From Mesaphorura yosii (taxonomy: Eukaryota > Arthropoda > Collembola > Poduromorpha > Tullbergiidae): 64,000 bases of DNA. The first letter of the stretch is position 1. The number at the start of each line of letters is the position of its first letter. The DNA lies in NCBI GenBank assembly GCA_009869945.1, contig WIXG01000236.1, positions 1-64,000 on the forward strand. Reading direction: 5' to 3'. A program made the translations under genes and the position numbers. Below the pieces are notes generated by a model that had not been told where the DNA came from, searched no databases, and worked only from the letters and a program-made list of their open reading frames with translations. Below, one piece after another: positions 24,604-35,288 of the stretch.

Positions 24604-26046
24604 CTAATTGGATGAAGTTCTCCACGAATACATCGCGTACCTCGGTGTGAAATAGGGATCTTCATCGTCCCCATCCAGATCGGCTTCCGTTGGCGCCGAT
24701 GCTGAGGCAGCGGCTCCATTTTGAATGTGATTGTGTGGAGGTTTCTCGGAACCGCCCGATGCGATAGCTTCCTGGTAACTTGGTGGAGCTGTAAGGTCAC
24801 AGATAAATGAGATCAATAACAATTTCGTAATTATACCTTGTGCCTTGCAGAACTTACGTAAATCTGGATACAAGGCATCAGAGAAGTAAGCTGGCGCTGC
24901 TTCTGGTTGATCGTTCAGTTCCTGAATAGAAGGAGCTGTGGCTGTCGCCGTCGCCACTCCGCTACCTGAAACTGCCGCACCCGGAAGCAGATCAATGAAT
25001 AGTTCCCTCAGCGGTATATTTCCAATGAGGACTGGCGCCTTTGCGTAAATTGGCACTTCAGCAAATAAATCCAACACGAGCTGCGATAAATAAATTGTGC
25101 GAGTGAATTAGTGAATTTAATGTTCCATGATCGTTAGCCTCTTTATTTTTGATGAATAAAGGTGTACTTACTTCAAAGTAGTAATTTACGTCGATAATCG
25201 AACAAAAGCCCAGTCCAGTCGGTGGCAGCGGTGGAATTGTGTGCTCGGATCCAGTAAAAATTTGCTCTTCACCTGGCCCAACTGCGGGAAATCGAATGTC
25301 CAGGACATTTGCCTTAGCCCTCTTCTCGTGGTGTTTCACTCTGAAGAGCGAGCGTTGTACCAAGGTTAGGGTCACGGTTGGAATGTTGCGCGCGGACATA
25401 TTTTTGACTTCTAGCACGAAATTGAGAGGTTGTCCACCAACGAAGCCGGATCGCGGAAAATTGAGCTTGGCACTGATGAGACCACGTCCGCAGAAAAATG
25501 TGAATGAAGTCTTCTCTTGGTAGACTTCAATGGGAGTTGTGGATCCAGGAATAGTGTTCAAATCGATGATTGCATTGAAGCTGAAGTACTGTCTCGCGTG
25601 TATGTTTGATTTCCAGGAGCGTTCCACGACGGCTTCGACAAAGTATACAACATGCCCATACCTGCCATTGAACGACGACGGAGTGCCGTCAGGGAGTTGG
25701 AAGGCGAACGGGACCTTCGTGGGTCCGATCGGTACACTGCTGACAGAGTGCTGTTGGACACTTGTAAAATAAAACAGGCGCTCGTATCTTCTTTTGCGGT
25801 GTTTCCCACGCTGAACGAACCACTTGTTGGAGACGCGGCCAACGCATTTTAGTGTTATACCTAAACCAGGTTCCGAGGTCAATACTTTAGTACGTGTAGA
25901 ACTTTAGCTGGAATGACCTTTGACTTCTGCTTTTGGTTACCTTTAATTTCAGCTCCCGTGGTGCTCAGGAGAAGTGCATGTCCTTTCAACATTTGTCCAG
26001 CACTGTAACAGTGAGAAGAGTCGTCGATTTCGAGTTCTAACTTCAT
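24604..26046 (-). CDS. Alpha-arrestin (arrestin domain-containing protein, ARRDC type)
   Basis: Alpha-arrestins are adaptors that bring HECT-type Nedd4 ubiquitin ligases to membrane receptors and transporters and so steer endocytosis. Four exons (minus): 25941-26046, 25172-25860, 24858-25080, 24604-24788, total 1203 nt, 400 aa, the usual family length. Seen: arrestin N domain (KLELEIDDSSHCYSAGQMLKG, then TLKCVGRVSNKWF and the PFAFQLPDGTPSSFNG strand), arrestin C domain (LNFPRSGFVGGQPLNF...VKNMSARNIPTVTLTLVQR, then GFCSIIDVNYYFEV), and a C-terminal PPPSYQEA, a classic PPxY ligand for WW domains. A variable Gly/Ala/Thr stretch separates the C domain from this tail. The ATG at 26044-26046 gives the family's normal beginning. 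An upstream exon cannot be excluded because an AG lies just before it. Which ARRDC/TXNIP member is closest is open. Confidence 0.9.
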
Positions 26047-26912
26047 TCTGAAGTCCGTATTTCCAAGCACGCACTAACGAAAGATCGGACTGCTCTTTCT
26101 CAAAACTAAGCTCCAACTTGTTAATTAATTAGTCGATCCCCCACAGTGGATCATTGAGAACTGATTATGTTTGAAACAATTACAACTGATTAAGTATCTG
26201 AGTCAGGGAATTAGCAACTTTGAATGCAGCAATGCAGATGACTCACCATCACAATTACATTCAACCCGCGTTCGTTTCGTTACCCTCAGAGTACGGCGAA
26301 TTTAACTTCACTGGCTATCAGTTACATGCGCGATTGATTGCTGACGTGCTGACGCTGACTGACACAAAAATATGTACGACAAAAGGGTTATGATAAGATA
26401 AGGTCAAAAATATTTGCAATTTGTATTATATGGGCACAAGTGCTATAATTAGGATGTCAGTGTGTAAATGTTATGTTGTGCAATGAAGAAGGCAAAGAGA
26501 AAGGGCTTGAATTCACTTCTAACTTCCAACCCTTCGTGACTCGTGCCGTGACTCATATTCACGTTGTCATAAAACCGTCATCGTTATCCACGTCAATGTC
26601 AAACCGAGGCACAAATATTATTGTCTCTAAAAATAAGTCATCAAGGTTTGCTTTCACTAAAAAAAATGCAAATTGCAACATTTATACGAGGACTGAATAC
26701 GACTGCGCTGGTTGAAAAGGTATATGTAAGAATCAGACCTAAAATATATATTTGCACAGACAATTCAGTAAAATGGTTAAAATTAGACTAAAATTCTAAA
26801 CTAAATGCTACGGCTGCATGTAAATTAAATGGAAAGGCTGGCGCCCGAGGACCGATAGCTTGAAGACTTATGACTTTGACTGTAAGCGTCATCCTGCTAT
26901 GGATTCACTTTA
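26047..26912. other. Intergenic, no gene seen
   Basis: AT-rich spacer upstream of the alpha-arrestin gene (probable promoter near 26050-26400) and downstream of the broken RING-type gene. No supported coding sequence. Confidence 0.55.
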
Positions 26913-27866
26913 TCAGTTGCCCCCAGCCCTCGTAGTATCTTCCGTGCTTGCATCACGACCATGGAAATCGCCGCGTCGGTGATCATCTCTTCCTCTGCCT
27001 CTTGGCTGGCGTCTGCCATCTTGTCTTTGGTTCGACCATCGTTTAGCCTGACCCTGGCCTTGGCTATGACCACCATGGGAAGGAGCGCCTCGAGGAGGAC
27101 GACCACCGCCAGTAGACGAACCGCCTGAATGACTACAATCTGAATATTTTTATTCATTAAATTCTGGCTTGGCTCTGCGAGGATTTAATTATTCCTGAAA
27201 CCAAACCTACAATGACTACAATATTGTGGCCGTGGCCACGGCCCTTGCTTTCTCTCGCCATGGCCTTGAGAAAGACCTCCAACTTGTCGCGGACCGTCGT
27301 CTGCCTTCCCATTTTTCTGCTTGTCCTCCAGTCCCGTCTGACCCTGCTTTGTTGTTGTGACCTCTTCCTCTTTTTCATTCTTATGGCAGCCAATTTCCTG
27401 GACTTCCTCTTCTTCCACCTCAACTTCGTCTCCCAGCTTTTGAATTTTGACCTACAACGTCGCGGCTTTGAACTCCAGCTCTTGCCTGGCTTGCTTCTCT
27501 TCTCTCAGCTGCTTGTACACGCGCTCCAGCTCGTCCTGCATCTGCTGCTTCCTCACTCGCGATAATTGCACCTTTTCCTGCAAGTACGCCATGCAGTTGT
27601 GATTTTGGAGATCACCCGGCAGCACCATATTGCGGCACATTCCTTGGATGATTCTGGATTGACTTTGTAGCCTCGTTCATGCGGTCCACTCTCCTCGACC
27701 GTGATAATTTTCCCGCAACCGTGCTTGCACTTCCGGGAGAGCTCATTTAGCATGTTTGGAGTTGGTCGCGGCGATGGTTTCAGTTTCAGTTCCCCAAGCA
27801 AATTGAGCATTTCAACTCTTCACTAATCTTGTCTTTGTCGAGGAAGGAGTCGGGGGCGAAGCGCAT
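26913..27866 (-). pseudogene. Broken RING / TRAF-zinc-finger E3 ligase gene (RNF41/NRDP1-like)
   Basis: The intact type is an E3 ubiquitin ligase with a RING, TRAF-like zinc fingers and a coiled coil. Here the order is: start MRFAPDSF...SEELKCSICLG (first RING cysteines) in one frame; then, with the rest of the RING missing, KPSPRPTPNMLNEL and a KCKHGCGKIITVEE zinc-finger piece in a second frame; then CRNMVLPGDLQNHNCMAYL and a charged coiled coil (QMQDELERVYKQLREEKQ) in a third frame, a TAG at about 27452, and more in-frame Glu/Lys-rich sequence. Past a small intron-like insertion (27140-27220) comes an Arg/Gly-rich tail (GGGRPPRG, PRGRGRDD, RRGDFHGRD) ending in TGA at 26913. Deletion of the RING core, at least two frame changes and a stop argue for a pseudogene. 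Assignment to RNF41 rather than another RING-TRAF family is moderate. Confidence 0.72.
27128..27223 (-). repeat. 84-bp unit flanked by 12-bp perfect direct repeats, coincident with splice sites
   Basis: On the minus strand ATTGTAGTCATT occurs at 27223-27212 and again at 27139-27128. Between them lies 72 bp that begins GTAGGT and ends ATATTCAG, so it looks like an intron. Removing one repeat plus the 72 bp leaves the frame CAA TAT TGT AGT CAT TCA, joining the two coding parts of the broken RING gene. Confidence 0.75.
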
Positions 27867-28631
27867 CTTGGATCGTTGGGTCGCGTGCCGTGGAAGATGA
27901 TCACGTGTTAGCGATGCTGTGCCGTTTCTGTGTATCAAAAATAAGCCAATGAGTAAATGACATTTAAACGGAGACTTGTCAAATGTTGACATTAATGATT
28001 AAAGCTACGAGTGGCTTTACTTTCTTAGTTTGGCTTGAGGTTATGAGCTCCACGATCAGGATCCAGAAACGATATGCTGAATGCTGAGTCGCAGGAGGTA
28101 GGATTTAAATCAGTGGGCCCAGTCATAAGCCAGAATCGGTATTAACTAATGGACAGTTACTGCTTAATTCTCACATACGGAAGTCAGTTGCAAATTGCTG
28201 GACCCACAGCCACGTGGAGGAACCGCGAATTGTTGAATGCGAGTCAGTGCAGTTTTATCACTAATTGACACCACGCTAGAAGACGAAACTGCCCTCAGCG
28301 AAAGCTAAAGGTTCACTAAAGTTGTTGCTGACAACCGAGCAGGGAATAAACAAGTTCTGTGAACTTCCACGAGCTAAGAACTTGGCTTGCAACTTCAGAG
28401 CATGAATTTATATGAAACCAATATGCATGAAATTCTTGACTTGAGTCCTGACTTGGAAGTAAGCTGGGAGTTGAATAGACTGGCATTTTATTACACTAAT
28501 CATTTGACATTTGACTGTGACTATGTTGTTATTAATTTATGGCAAGGGCTAGGAATTTTTGGCTAAATATAAACTACGAGAGAAGAAGCCACATCAAGAC
28601 CGCCTTCTCCACGCAGCCTTCGTTTTCAGGG
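27867..28631. other. Intergenic, no gene seen
   Basis: Spacer between the broken RING gene and the gustatory receptor. It must contain the receptor's 3' UTR. No supported reading frame. Confidence 0.55.
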
Positions 28632-30306
28632 TTAGGCTACCTCGATGGATTTGCTTGACTGAAGTTGGACCATGATAACGCTGTACGTCAGGATTAGGCT
28701 CATCAGCTATTCAAATCAGAAACGATACGAAGTTTGCGACGAAAAAGTCATGTCATTGGCAGCACCGACACGAGGACACGAGTCAAGGTTTCCTCAATCG
28801 CTTACCGTGCCAAGGAGCCCGTACGTGATCGTCAGAATACCGCCAGGTCCTTGCAGACCAATCGGGTTCCAATTCAGGTCACTAATCAGGATTTGGAGTG
28901 ACTGCTTGGACAGATCAATGTTCTCCTCGTGGTCGCAGAGCCATTTCTTGACGTAGCTAGCCTAGTATTTGCGTGTTGACAAGTAAGTATCAGGACCAAG
29001 ACGAGTTAATTGTATGATCTCATTAATATCAACTTACGCGGCGATTAGCCTCAGAGGCCATGACCAGAGCAACCCCGTAATACAAGAAGAACAGTAAGAA
29101 AAGCAGATCCGACACGGCCTCCTTCATTTCCAAGGACTCTGCCAGTCCAGAGGAGTAGAACGGAATGACGCCAAAGAGCAGAACAAATATGCACCCGCCC
29201 AACGCATCGTTAATGGTTCGAAATGTTGACTTTAGTGATCGGTATCGATTCAATACCTAGCAATGCCAAATTTATTAGTGCCGTTGGCCATTACATTGCA
29301 TCTTGTTAACTCATTAGAACTTGAATTAAATTTGCTTACGACAACTGCAGAGCTCTCTCGCTTAATCGCGTCCACGAATCGTTTGGCCAGCCGAAACCCA
29401 ATTATTGACCCGATTATCAGGATTTCATCGATCATGCTGGTTGTGGCATATCGATGCAGGTCAGAAAGCATGTAAAATGGTGTCAGAGCTTTCGTAACGG
29501 GTGACCAGAGCTCCAAATGGGATGGGACACTCATGTTCGGCTGGAGGCCGAAAGTAAACCTTGCAGAGCCAGCCATTTGCTTGTAGATGTCAATGAATGA
29601 CCGATTCCAAGAAATCTTATTCACCGCACAGTAGTAAATCACTCCCGGGATGGACATCAGAAAAATGCACGCTCGCACCTTCACTCTCTTGAAAAATGGA
29701 GCAGTAAACTTACGTGTTAATTGGTTTGTAGGAAGATACTTTTTCAATTTTAATGCCTCACCGTCGAAATGGTTGGAAAAATGAAAGCTTTACTCTTTTT
29801 ACCACGTGGCAAGTTAACATCATCCCTCGCCAGCCCCTGAAGGCGATCAATCAGCGTCACAATTGTGTGCCTCCGAAACCATCCGGTGCCGAAAAGCGCC
29901 ACCGCGGTGACAATTGACGACAGGGTGATCAAATACTCAAAAATCAATTTCGGGTCGTCCTTCAGATTTCCAAGATGAGGACGTCGAAGCAAATTGCAGG
30001 CGTAGTAAAGTGTCAATATTTGAAAAACAGCGCATGGAACCTATGGAGTAACAGCCGTTTTAATCCCTACACTTTTCGAATTGAAACACAAGTTTTTACC
30101 TGCTGAAGGCGGTAGACAGCCACTTTATGCAGTTTCCGGTGATGGTCAAAGACAACTTTGTAGGGCATCAGGAGCAGATAGAAACCAAGATTCGACAGCG
30201 CTGCAAACATCTCGAATTCGAGCGTTGGCGATGCCACAGGGAATGAAGACGTGACAGGTGCCAACTTGGACGCGTAGTCGTCTTCAATTGGAATTTTGGT
30301 GCTCAT
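28632..30306 (-). CDS. Gustatory receptor (insect-type seven-transmembrane chemoreceptor)
   Basis: Gustatory receptors are ligand-gated cation channels in chemosensory neurons, with an intracellular N terminus. Six exons (minus): 30100-30306, 29762-30040, 29340-29687, 29038-29256, 28806-28961, 28632-28706, total 1284 nt, 427 aa, the family's usual length. All five introns are phase 0. Hydrophobic segments include FAALSNLGFYLLLMPYKVVF, LIFEYLITLSSIVTAVALFG, IFLMSIPGVIYYCAV, a pair around GGCIFVLLFGVIPFYSSGL and DLLFLLFFLYYGVALVMAS, and the last, LLGTLMSLILTYSVIMVQLQ. That final helix carries the TYxxxxxQ pattern that marks insect gustatory receptors, preceded by the usual ITYGLLGT stretch. The two last exons are short, as is common in the family. 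The ligand cannot be read from the sequence. The gene stands alone here rather than in a tandem array. Confidence 0.85.
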
Positions 30307-31270
30307 GTTCACGGCGGACTCAGGTTCTTGTCTTCAAACTTTTGCGCTGCCTGAAACTGGAATGAAGGCCAGTCACGGAGTGTACAAGTGTTTTAAAGCG
30401 TGCAACTCTGAAATCTAACCCGAAAAGACAGAGACGGGTACAAACGTTCCGACAGATCAATACTTGCGTGTAATGATAATGATAATGGCTTTAATGAACA
30501 ACAAATGAGGATCATGCTTGAATTATATCATTAAACGGACACACAAGTTGAACTTCTAATCAAATTAATCGATTTCATGCTCATCTGGCTTGTTGGAAGT
30601 GCTTGGAACGAACTTTGGTCATTTTTCAGCATTTTGGACACGAAACAATTACATAATTGAGCCGAGCCATGATAAAAGAGGAAAGATAGCGTATTGATTA
30701 ATTGTCCTTGCCTTCAAGTGAAGTAAGATTCAAGGTTACCATCTGGTGGTTTAAGACTGGTGGATTCGGGCTGGAGTTAATCGACTCCTTCCAGCCATGT
30801 CATGGAAAAATTCCAATGCCACTTCTAATATTCTATGTCATGCATTATGGACCGAGTATTGACTTCTCCTATTTTCAAATTCCAACCGGTTCTTGAGTAA
30901 TCTAATTATCAGAAAACATGAACTGAATTATTAAGCCGTAAATGACGTAAACTTAAAGAAAATGAGATTCTATTTTTACTGAAACTCGGAAACACAGAAA
31001 CTTCCCTTTCGACTTTCGAATCTCGATGCCTCCTCAGCAGCATTTTTGGGAATCCATCCACTCATTCATTCATGCCTTTCTCATCCTTATCTTAACTCAT
31101 GAACCAAGTTCAAAATAAAATATTGGCAAAGATTTCCAGAATAATGAATAAAAATGATGTTGTCATTGTCATCTCGTGTTTCTAATTGAATCAGGGAGAC
31201 AGACAGACACTTGATGACTTGATGTGGATCACGTAGCGTCGAACATGTGATGAGCAAGGAACGCAATCGC
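30307..31270. other. Divergent intergenic region
   Basis: Lies between two head-to-head genes, the gustatory receptor (minus) and the SLC35G-like transporter (plus), so it should hold both promoters. Apart from the TATA box at 31273 no clear motif or coding sequence was found. Confidence 0.55.
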
Positions 31271-31272
31271 TA

Positions 31273-31280
31273 TATAAAAG
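31273..31280 (+). promoter_or_regulatory. TATA box of the SLC35G-like gene
   Basis: TATAAAAG at 31273-31280, about 90 bases before the ATG at 31363. A weak initiator-like TTCAAG is at 31308-31313, slightly further away than ideal. The element is seen; its use is inferred. Confidence 0.5.
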
Positions 31281-31362
31281 TGAGATTTCTTATCTATTTT
31301 AAGTTACTTCAAGCACTGCACTAAACCAACCACTTTCAAGACAGAAATTGCTTCAATCCATC

Positions 31363-32858
31363 ATGTCTCCTCTAAAATTCGTTTGCATTCACAAAACATC
31401 GGAATTGAAGCACGACGACCCCGTCCCGCTTCCATTCGATTTAGTTGTGCGGTTACAATCGGTGACGGTCAAAGAATGGAGATCAGGTGTCGGTAATGAG
31501 CACAGTGATCGCTGTCAGTGCCCAGGCCAAGATGCAGCAGAGTCAGCAGATGCATCCAGATCAAGGACTTGTGATCAAGGACTTGTACTTGCACCTGACC
31601 GCCATCGCCCAAGAAAGTATCTTGGATTGATGCTGACGCTGACAGCCAGCCTGTGTCTCTCGTTCAGCATCGTATTCGCAAAACTCTTGCAGCCCTTCGG
31701 CTACCACGGGAATTGTACGAGTTTCTGGAGGTACATCGGAGTCACGGGTGAGCGCTTGAATCATTCTTCCTTCGTACGAACGCTATGAACTCCCATCAGA
31801 TCTACGATGAGCATGATTTCATTTCTACAGGGCCAACAATCTCAATACTTCTGATAGCCGAGTACGGACGTTATTGCAATTGCACACGAAGTGCAAATAG
31901 TAAGTCAAAGTCAACGTCGGGCCGTCAGTCAATTTTCTCTTCAATTTGGCCAGTGCATGAAGATGGCAAATGGAAGACTGGTCTTGGGTTGTTGGTGAGG
32001 TTCAGATTTCATTTCACGTCAATCAGAAATTGATTATAGTACCATTTTGGGTTTAGCTACGTGGATTCCTTGCATCCAGCGCCGTCGTGCTCCGTTACTA
32101 CGCGCTGGAGTACCTGCCCATTGGGGACACGGTCGTAATCGCCTACAGCACGCCAATCCTCGTGACGGTCTTTGCGCACTTCATTCTCGGAGAGAAAGCG
32201 GGCGTGATTCCATTCGGAGTGGCGTTCACCACCCTGATCGGAGTCGCGATCGTGGCCAAGCCCCCACTTGTTACTGGGACGGAGTCGTTCACAACTGAAA
32301 CAATGGTTTGAAGAAACTCAGACCTTCTGGCTACTATTTGACAGGACGAAGTCCAATGTCAAAATCGTTCTTCTTTGTGTTCAACAGATTGGCACAAGTC
32401 TTGCAGTCGGGTCTCTTCTCTGTTCAGCTCTGCAATTAATTCTGACACGAAAGATACGCTCAGTTCATTTCACGTTGGTGACCGTGTCCGGTGGTTTGAT
32501 TGGACTTGGACTCAGCGAAGGACTGGCGCTGTACTTTCAAGACTTTCGGTACCCGACAGGGCTCGTGGATGGTCTCTACGTTGTGGGACTGGCAGCCACC
32601 TCCTTTCTGGGGCAAATTGCTCTTGTCCTGGCACTGAAATGGGAAAAGGCTGGCCCGGTTGCCTTGCTTCGCTCGTCAGACATCCTCTTCGGCTTCCTCT
32701 TCCAGTATTTCTTCATGAATGTGGTACCGGAATGGACGAGTCTCGCAGGGGCTGCGCTCATCGTGGCAGGAGTGCTCGTGACTGCCGTGAGAAAGTGGTG
32801 TCAAGATTTGCCGGACGACGATCACAGGAAAAATTCTTTGCGGTTCTTGCTCGCGTGA
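31363..32858 (+). CDS. Drug/metabolite transporter superfamily protein (EamA type, SLC35G-like)
   Basis: Multi-pass membrane transporter of the DMT superfamily; substrates of the SLC35G group are not firmly known. Four exons: 31363-31747, 31831-31994, 32057-32305, 32388-32858, total 1269 nt, 422 aa, all with GT-AG borders and matching phases. A hydrophilic N terminus of about 88 residues precedes the first EamA repeat (YLGLMLTLTASLCLSFSIVF, then FWRYIGVTGPTISILLIAEY). The second exon encodes a polar loop rich in Ser and Lys. Exon 3 gives RGFLASSAVVLRYYALEYLP and VVIAYSTPILVTVFAHFILG, the conserved EamA signature, followed by LIGVAIVAKPP. Exon 4 holds the second repeat (GTSLAVGSLLCSALQLILTR, TGLVDGLYVVGLAATSFLGQ, VPEWTSLAGAALIVAGVLVT). 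The order matches arthropod SLC35G1-type proteins. Choice among SLC35G members is uncertain. Confidence 0.87.
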
Positions 32859-34078
32859 GCCTTGAAAATTGAGAGGAATGTTGAGGGATGTAAAACTAAC
32901 ACTCTTATGTGTCAACACTGAGTTTGAATAGAATGCCTAACACACGAATGTCTGACTCCGGACGGGTCACAATTAAATGAATCAAATTTATTTCACGACT
33001 CAGACAAATCAATTAATTACAATACGACTTAAACTTAGACTAAAGTCGCCACACGTCTGCTCTCTGAATGCTGGAGCAGAAGTGTCGACTCTGAAACGTA
33101 ATGAATTCACTCACACATAAATAAAAAAGAAGCACGAAGAGAATTCCTCGCAGCACTATGAGCGATTACTCCTGCGCTGCGTGCGCTTGAGATTCCACTT
33201 GCTTGCGCATGGGAAACTTTAGGAGCCTGCTGCGGGCGCCCTGGTGGTCGTGAGAACCTGCGCTTTGTTGCGTTGGAATGCCCGGAGCCTAAGGATTCCA
33301 ACGATACCAAACTTGGACACTAAATGTCATACATTCAAAACAACTCTCCATACGCATCAATACCTTAAATACATCTCCACTCAAAGTGAACACAAAAATA
33401 ATCACTTAATCGCATGAAATCCAACAAGGAGCTTTTTAAAATTATCAACACCAGTTGCCGTACGACAAGCAATAAAATGCCGTTCAATTGGTCGTGTTGA
33501 AAAGTATTTAAACTAAAGCATAAAAGCTAGAGTGGAAACTAGAAACATTCAAATGATTATTTGAAATTGTGAATCTGAGCCAATTCATTTTACTTGAGTT
33601 TCAAACAATCGCAAGCCTGGCCAAATTTTCATCATGCTAATGAAAAATGTAAGGCTCGCGTTGCCACTTGCCACCATTGTTTGACGCGAGCATCGAACAA
33701 GTTGAATGTAATTCCAGGCCAGCCACAGCCTTGAACATCAAGTCAAATTTGATCTGATGAACTTGACCCTGCTGAGGTCAAACTGCAGCTTTCATTAAAA
33801 TTACCAAGTAGCAAGGAAACACACAGCATGATCATTGAGCAATTAAATAGACTAGGAGTTTCATAAAAGAATTAAACAGTGTTGCAAAATATGTTTCCAA
33901 GCGATTGACGTCAAAGTCAATGCAAAATTCAATTAGAATGATAAAAAATTCGGTTCAATTGAATGGTACTGGCGTGCAGCCGCGCGCGGACACGCCCTAA
34001 ACACCACCGATTTGTGATTATCCTAAAAATCTCAAAGCTGTTTCTGGAATAAATTAAATTTATATGAGCAAGTTTCGG
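32859..34078. other. Intergenic, no gene seen
   Basis: Downstream flank of the transporter gene and upstream flank of the CTxYQI repeat gene. An ATTAAA at about 32971 may serve as poly(A) signal for the transporter. A minus-strand open stretch at 33107-33310 lacks a start, similarity and splice support. Confidence 0.5.
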
Positions 34079-34110
34079 TATAAAATCACGAGGATGCGCC
34101 CCATTCAGGT
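34079..34110 (+). promoter_or_regulatory. TATA box and initiator of the CTxYQI repeat gene
   Basis: TATAAAA at 34079-34085 and TTCAGG at 34104-34109 with the A at 34107, 28 bases downstream. The ATG lies at 34150, which gives a leader of about 43 bases. An intact core promoter suggests the gene is still transcribed, despite its internal stops. Confidence 0.6.
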
Positions 34111-34149
34111 GTCTTAATTCGACGTTCAGTTTCAAGAGAATCAACCAAG

Positions 34150-35127
34150 ATGGCACGATTCGCCCTTCTCTTTTTAGCTACAACAATTTGCTACGCTTCG
34201 CTGGCAGCTGGCGGTCCATTCGTAAGTACCTCCTCTGCCACTAAATCTGGAAAGAAGGGCCATTAAATTGAATAATTTCGATTCATAGGGAAATAAGGGA
34301 GCTGCTTTCTCACCCGGGTCGGGGAATAAAGTTGTGACGTACTGCACGGTGTACTAGATCATTGTTGGCACATGCCCAACGGCAGCGACAACAACCACGA
34401 CTACAGCAGGCACCACCACCACGACTACAGCGGCTACAACCACCGCTGCTGCCACTACAGCAACCACAACTACGATCACTGCTGCCACCACGACAACTGC
34501 CTCAGCCTCCTCCGCAGCCCCAAAAGTGCAAATGTGCACGCTGTACCAAATCTATACCGGCTCCTGTACCACCGGAAATAGCACCACGTCTTCGCCAAGC
34601 TTACAATGGTAATTCTAGTAAACCCACTAACATACGCGCGAATTAGGGCTAGACTAATTGAGTTTTGAACACTGCTCGTATGCAGGTGCACACTTTACTA
34701 ACTTTACACCGACACTTGCGATACGACAGCAACTACGACCACTACCACCGCAGCTCCGGGAGGATCGTCAGCGAATGCTACAACGACCACCACTGCTGCT
34801 CCAGCGTCTGTCCAGTATTGCACCGTCTACCAGATCATGAACCAGACTTGCGGAGCAACCAGCGCGCCCGCAGCTTCGGTCCAGGTGTGCACGGTTCAGC
34901 AAATCATGACCGACACCTGCCCAGCGACCTCCACCACTGCCACCACCACCGCTGCTTCCGCGAATGCGACGACTGCGGCAACTTGCGTGGCACTCTGCAC
35001 CCCCATTCAGATCGCTCAGGGAAATTGCCACTGCCCACAAAGAGGGCAGAGCCATCGAAGCACTAACAATGCTAGCAAAATGCGTGCACATGTGCGTGTG
35101 AACAAGATCAGGCCAATTAAATGCTAA
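34150..35127 (+). pseudogene. Secreted Thr-rich protein with six CTxYQI repeats, interrupted by two in-frame stops
   Basis: Not recognised as a named family. Three exons, 34150-34221, 34289-34608 and 34686-35127, with good splice sites, total 834 nt (278 codons including the end stop). The first exon is a clean signal peptide (MARFALLFLATTICYASLAA). The rest alternates Thr/Ala-rich mucin-like linkers with a repeat of the form xCTxYQIxxxxC: YCTVY-stop-IIVGTC, MCTLYQIYTGSC, WCTLY-stop-LYTDTC, YCTVYQIMNQTC, VCTVQQIMTDTC, LCTPIQIAQGNC. In repeats 1 and 3 the Gln codon is TAG (34355-34357) or TAA (34699-34701); the other four use CAA or CAG. No frameshift is present and the frame crosses both introns. 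Read literally only a 46-residue secreted peptide would be made. It is either a young pseudogene or a gene needing stop readthrough. The Cys pairs suggest small disulphide loops; a role in extracellular matrix or cuticle is only a guess. Confidence 0.62.
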
Positions 35128-35288
35128 ATTATTGAGTGAATGTAATTCAAGGCAATCGAAAAGATCAGAAATTACGCATATTTGTTCCAAAAATTCCACA
35201 CGGCTGAAGGTCCGCGATTTAAAGTCGTAGCCTTTGCATTTGGAATACCATAATAGAGCAATTAGGGAGGTGCCCCAACATTAAAAAC

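Noticed and set aside
26897-27157. Minus-strand frame with a hydrophobic stretch (AVRLLAVVVLLEALLPMVVI)
   Set aside because: Another frame of the same bases gives an Arg/Gly-rich tail that joins in frame to the upstream RING-type sequence, which explains it better.
33107-33310. Minus-strand open frame rich in Ser, Arg and Ala
   Set aside because: No similarity, uncertain start, no splice partner, and two other frames are open for part of it.
34362-34646. Overlapping open frames rich in Gln/Pro and His/Tyr in the repeat gene
   Set aside because: They are shifted readings of the Thr/Ala-codon tracts (ACC, ACA, GCT) of the spliced gene.
34079-35127. Genetic code change with TAA/TAG as glutamine
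   Set aside because: The PDZ, cysteine-rich and receptor genes end at TAA and the arrestin gene at TAG at the expected lengths, so the code is standard.
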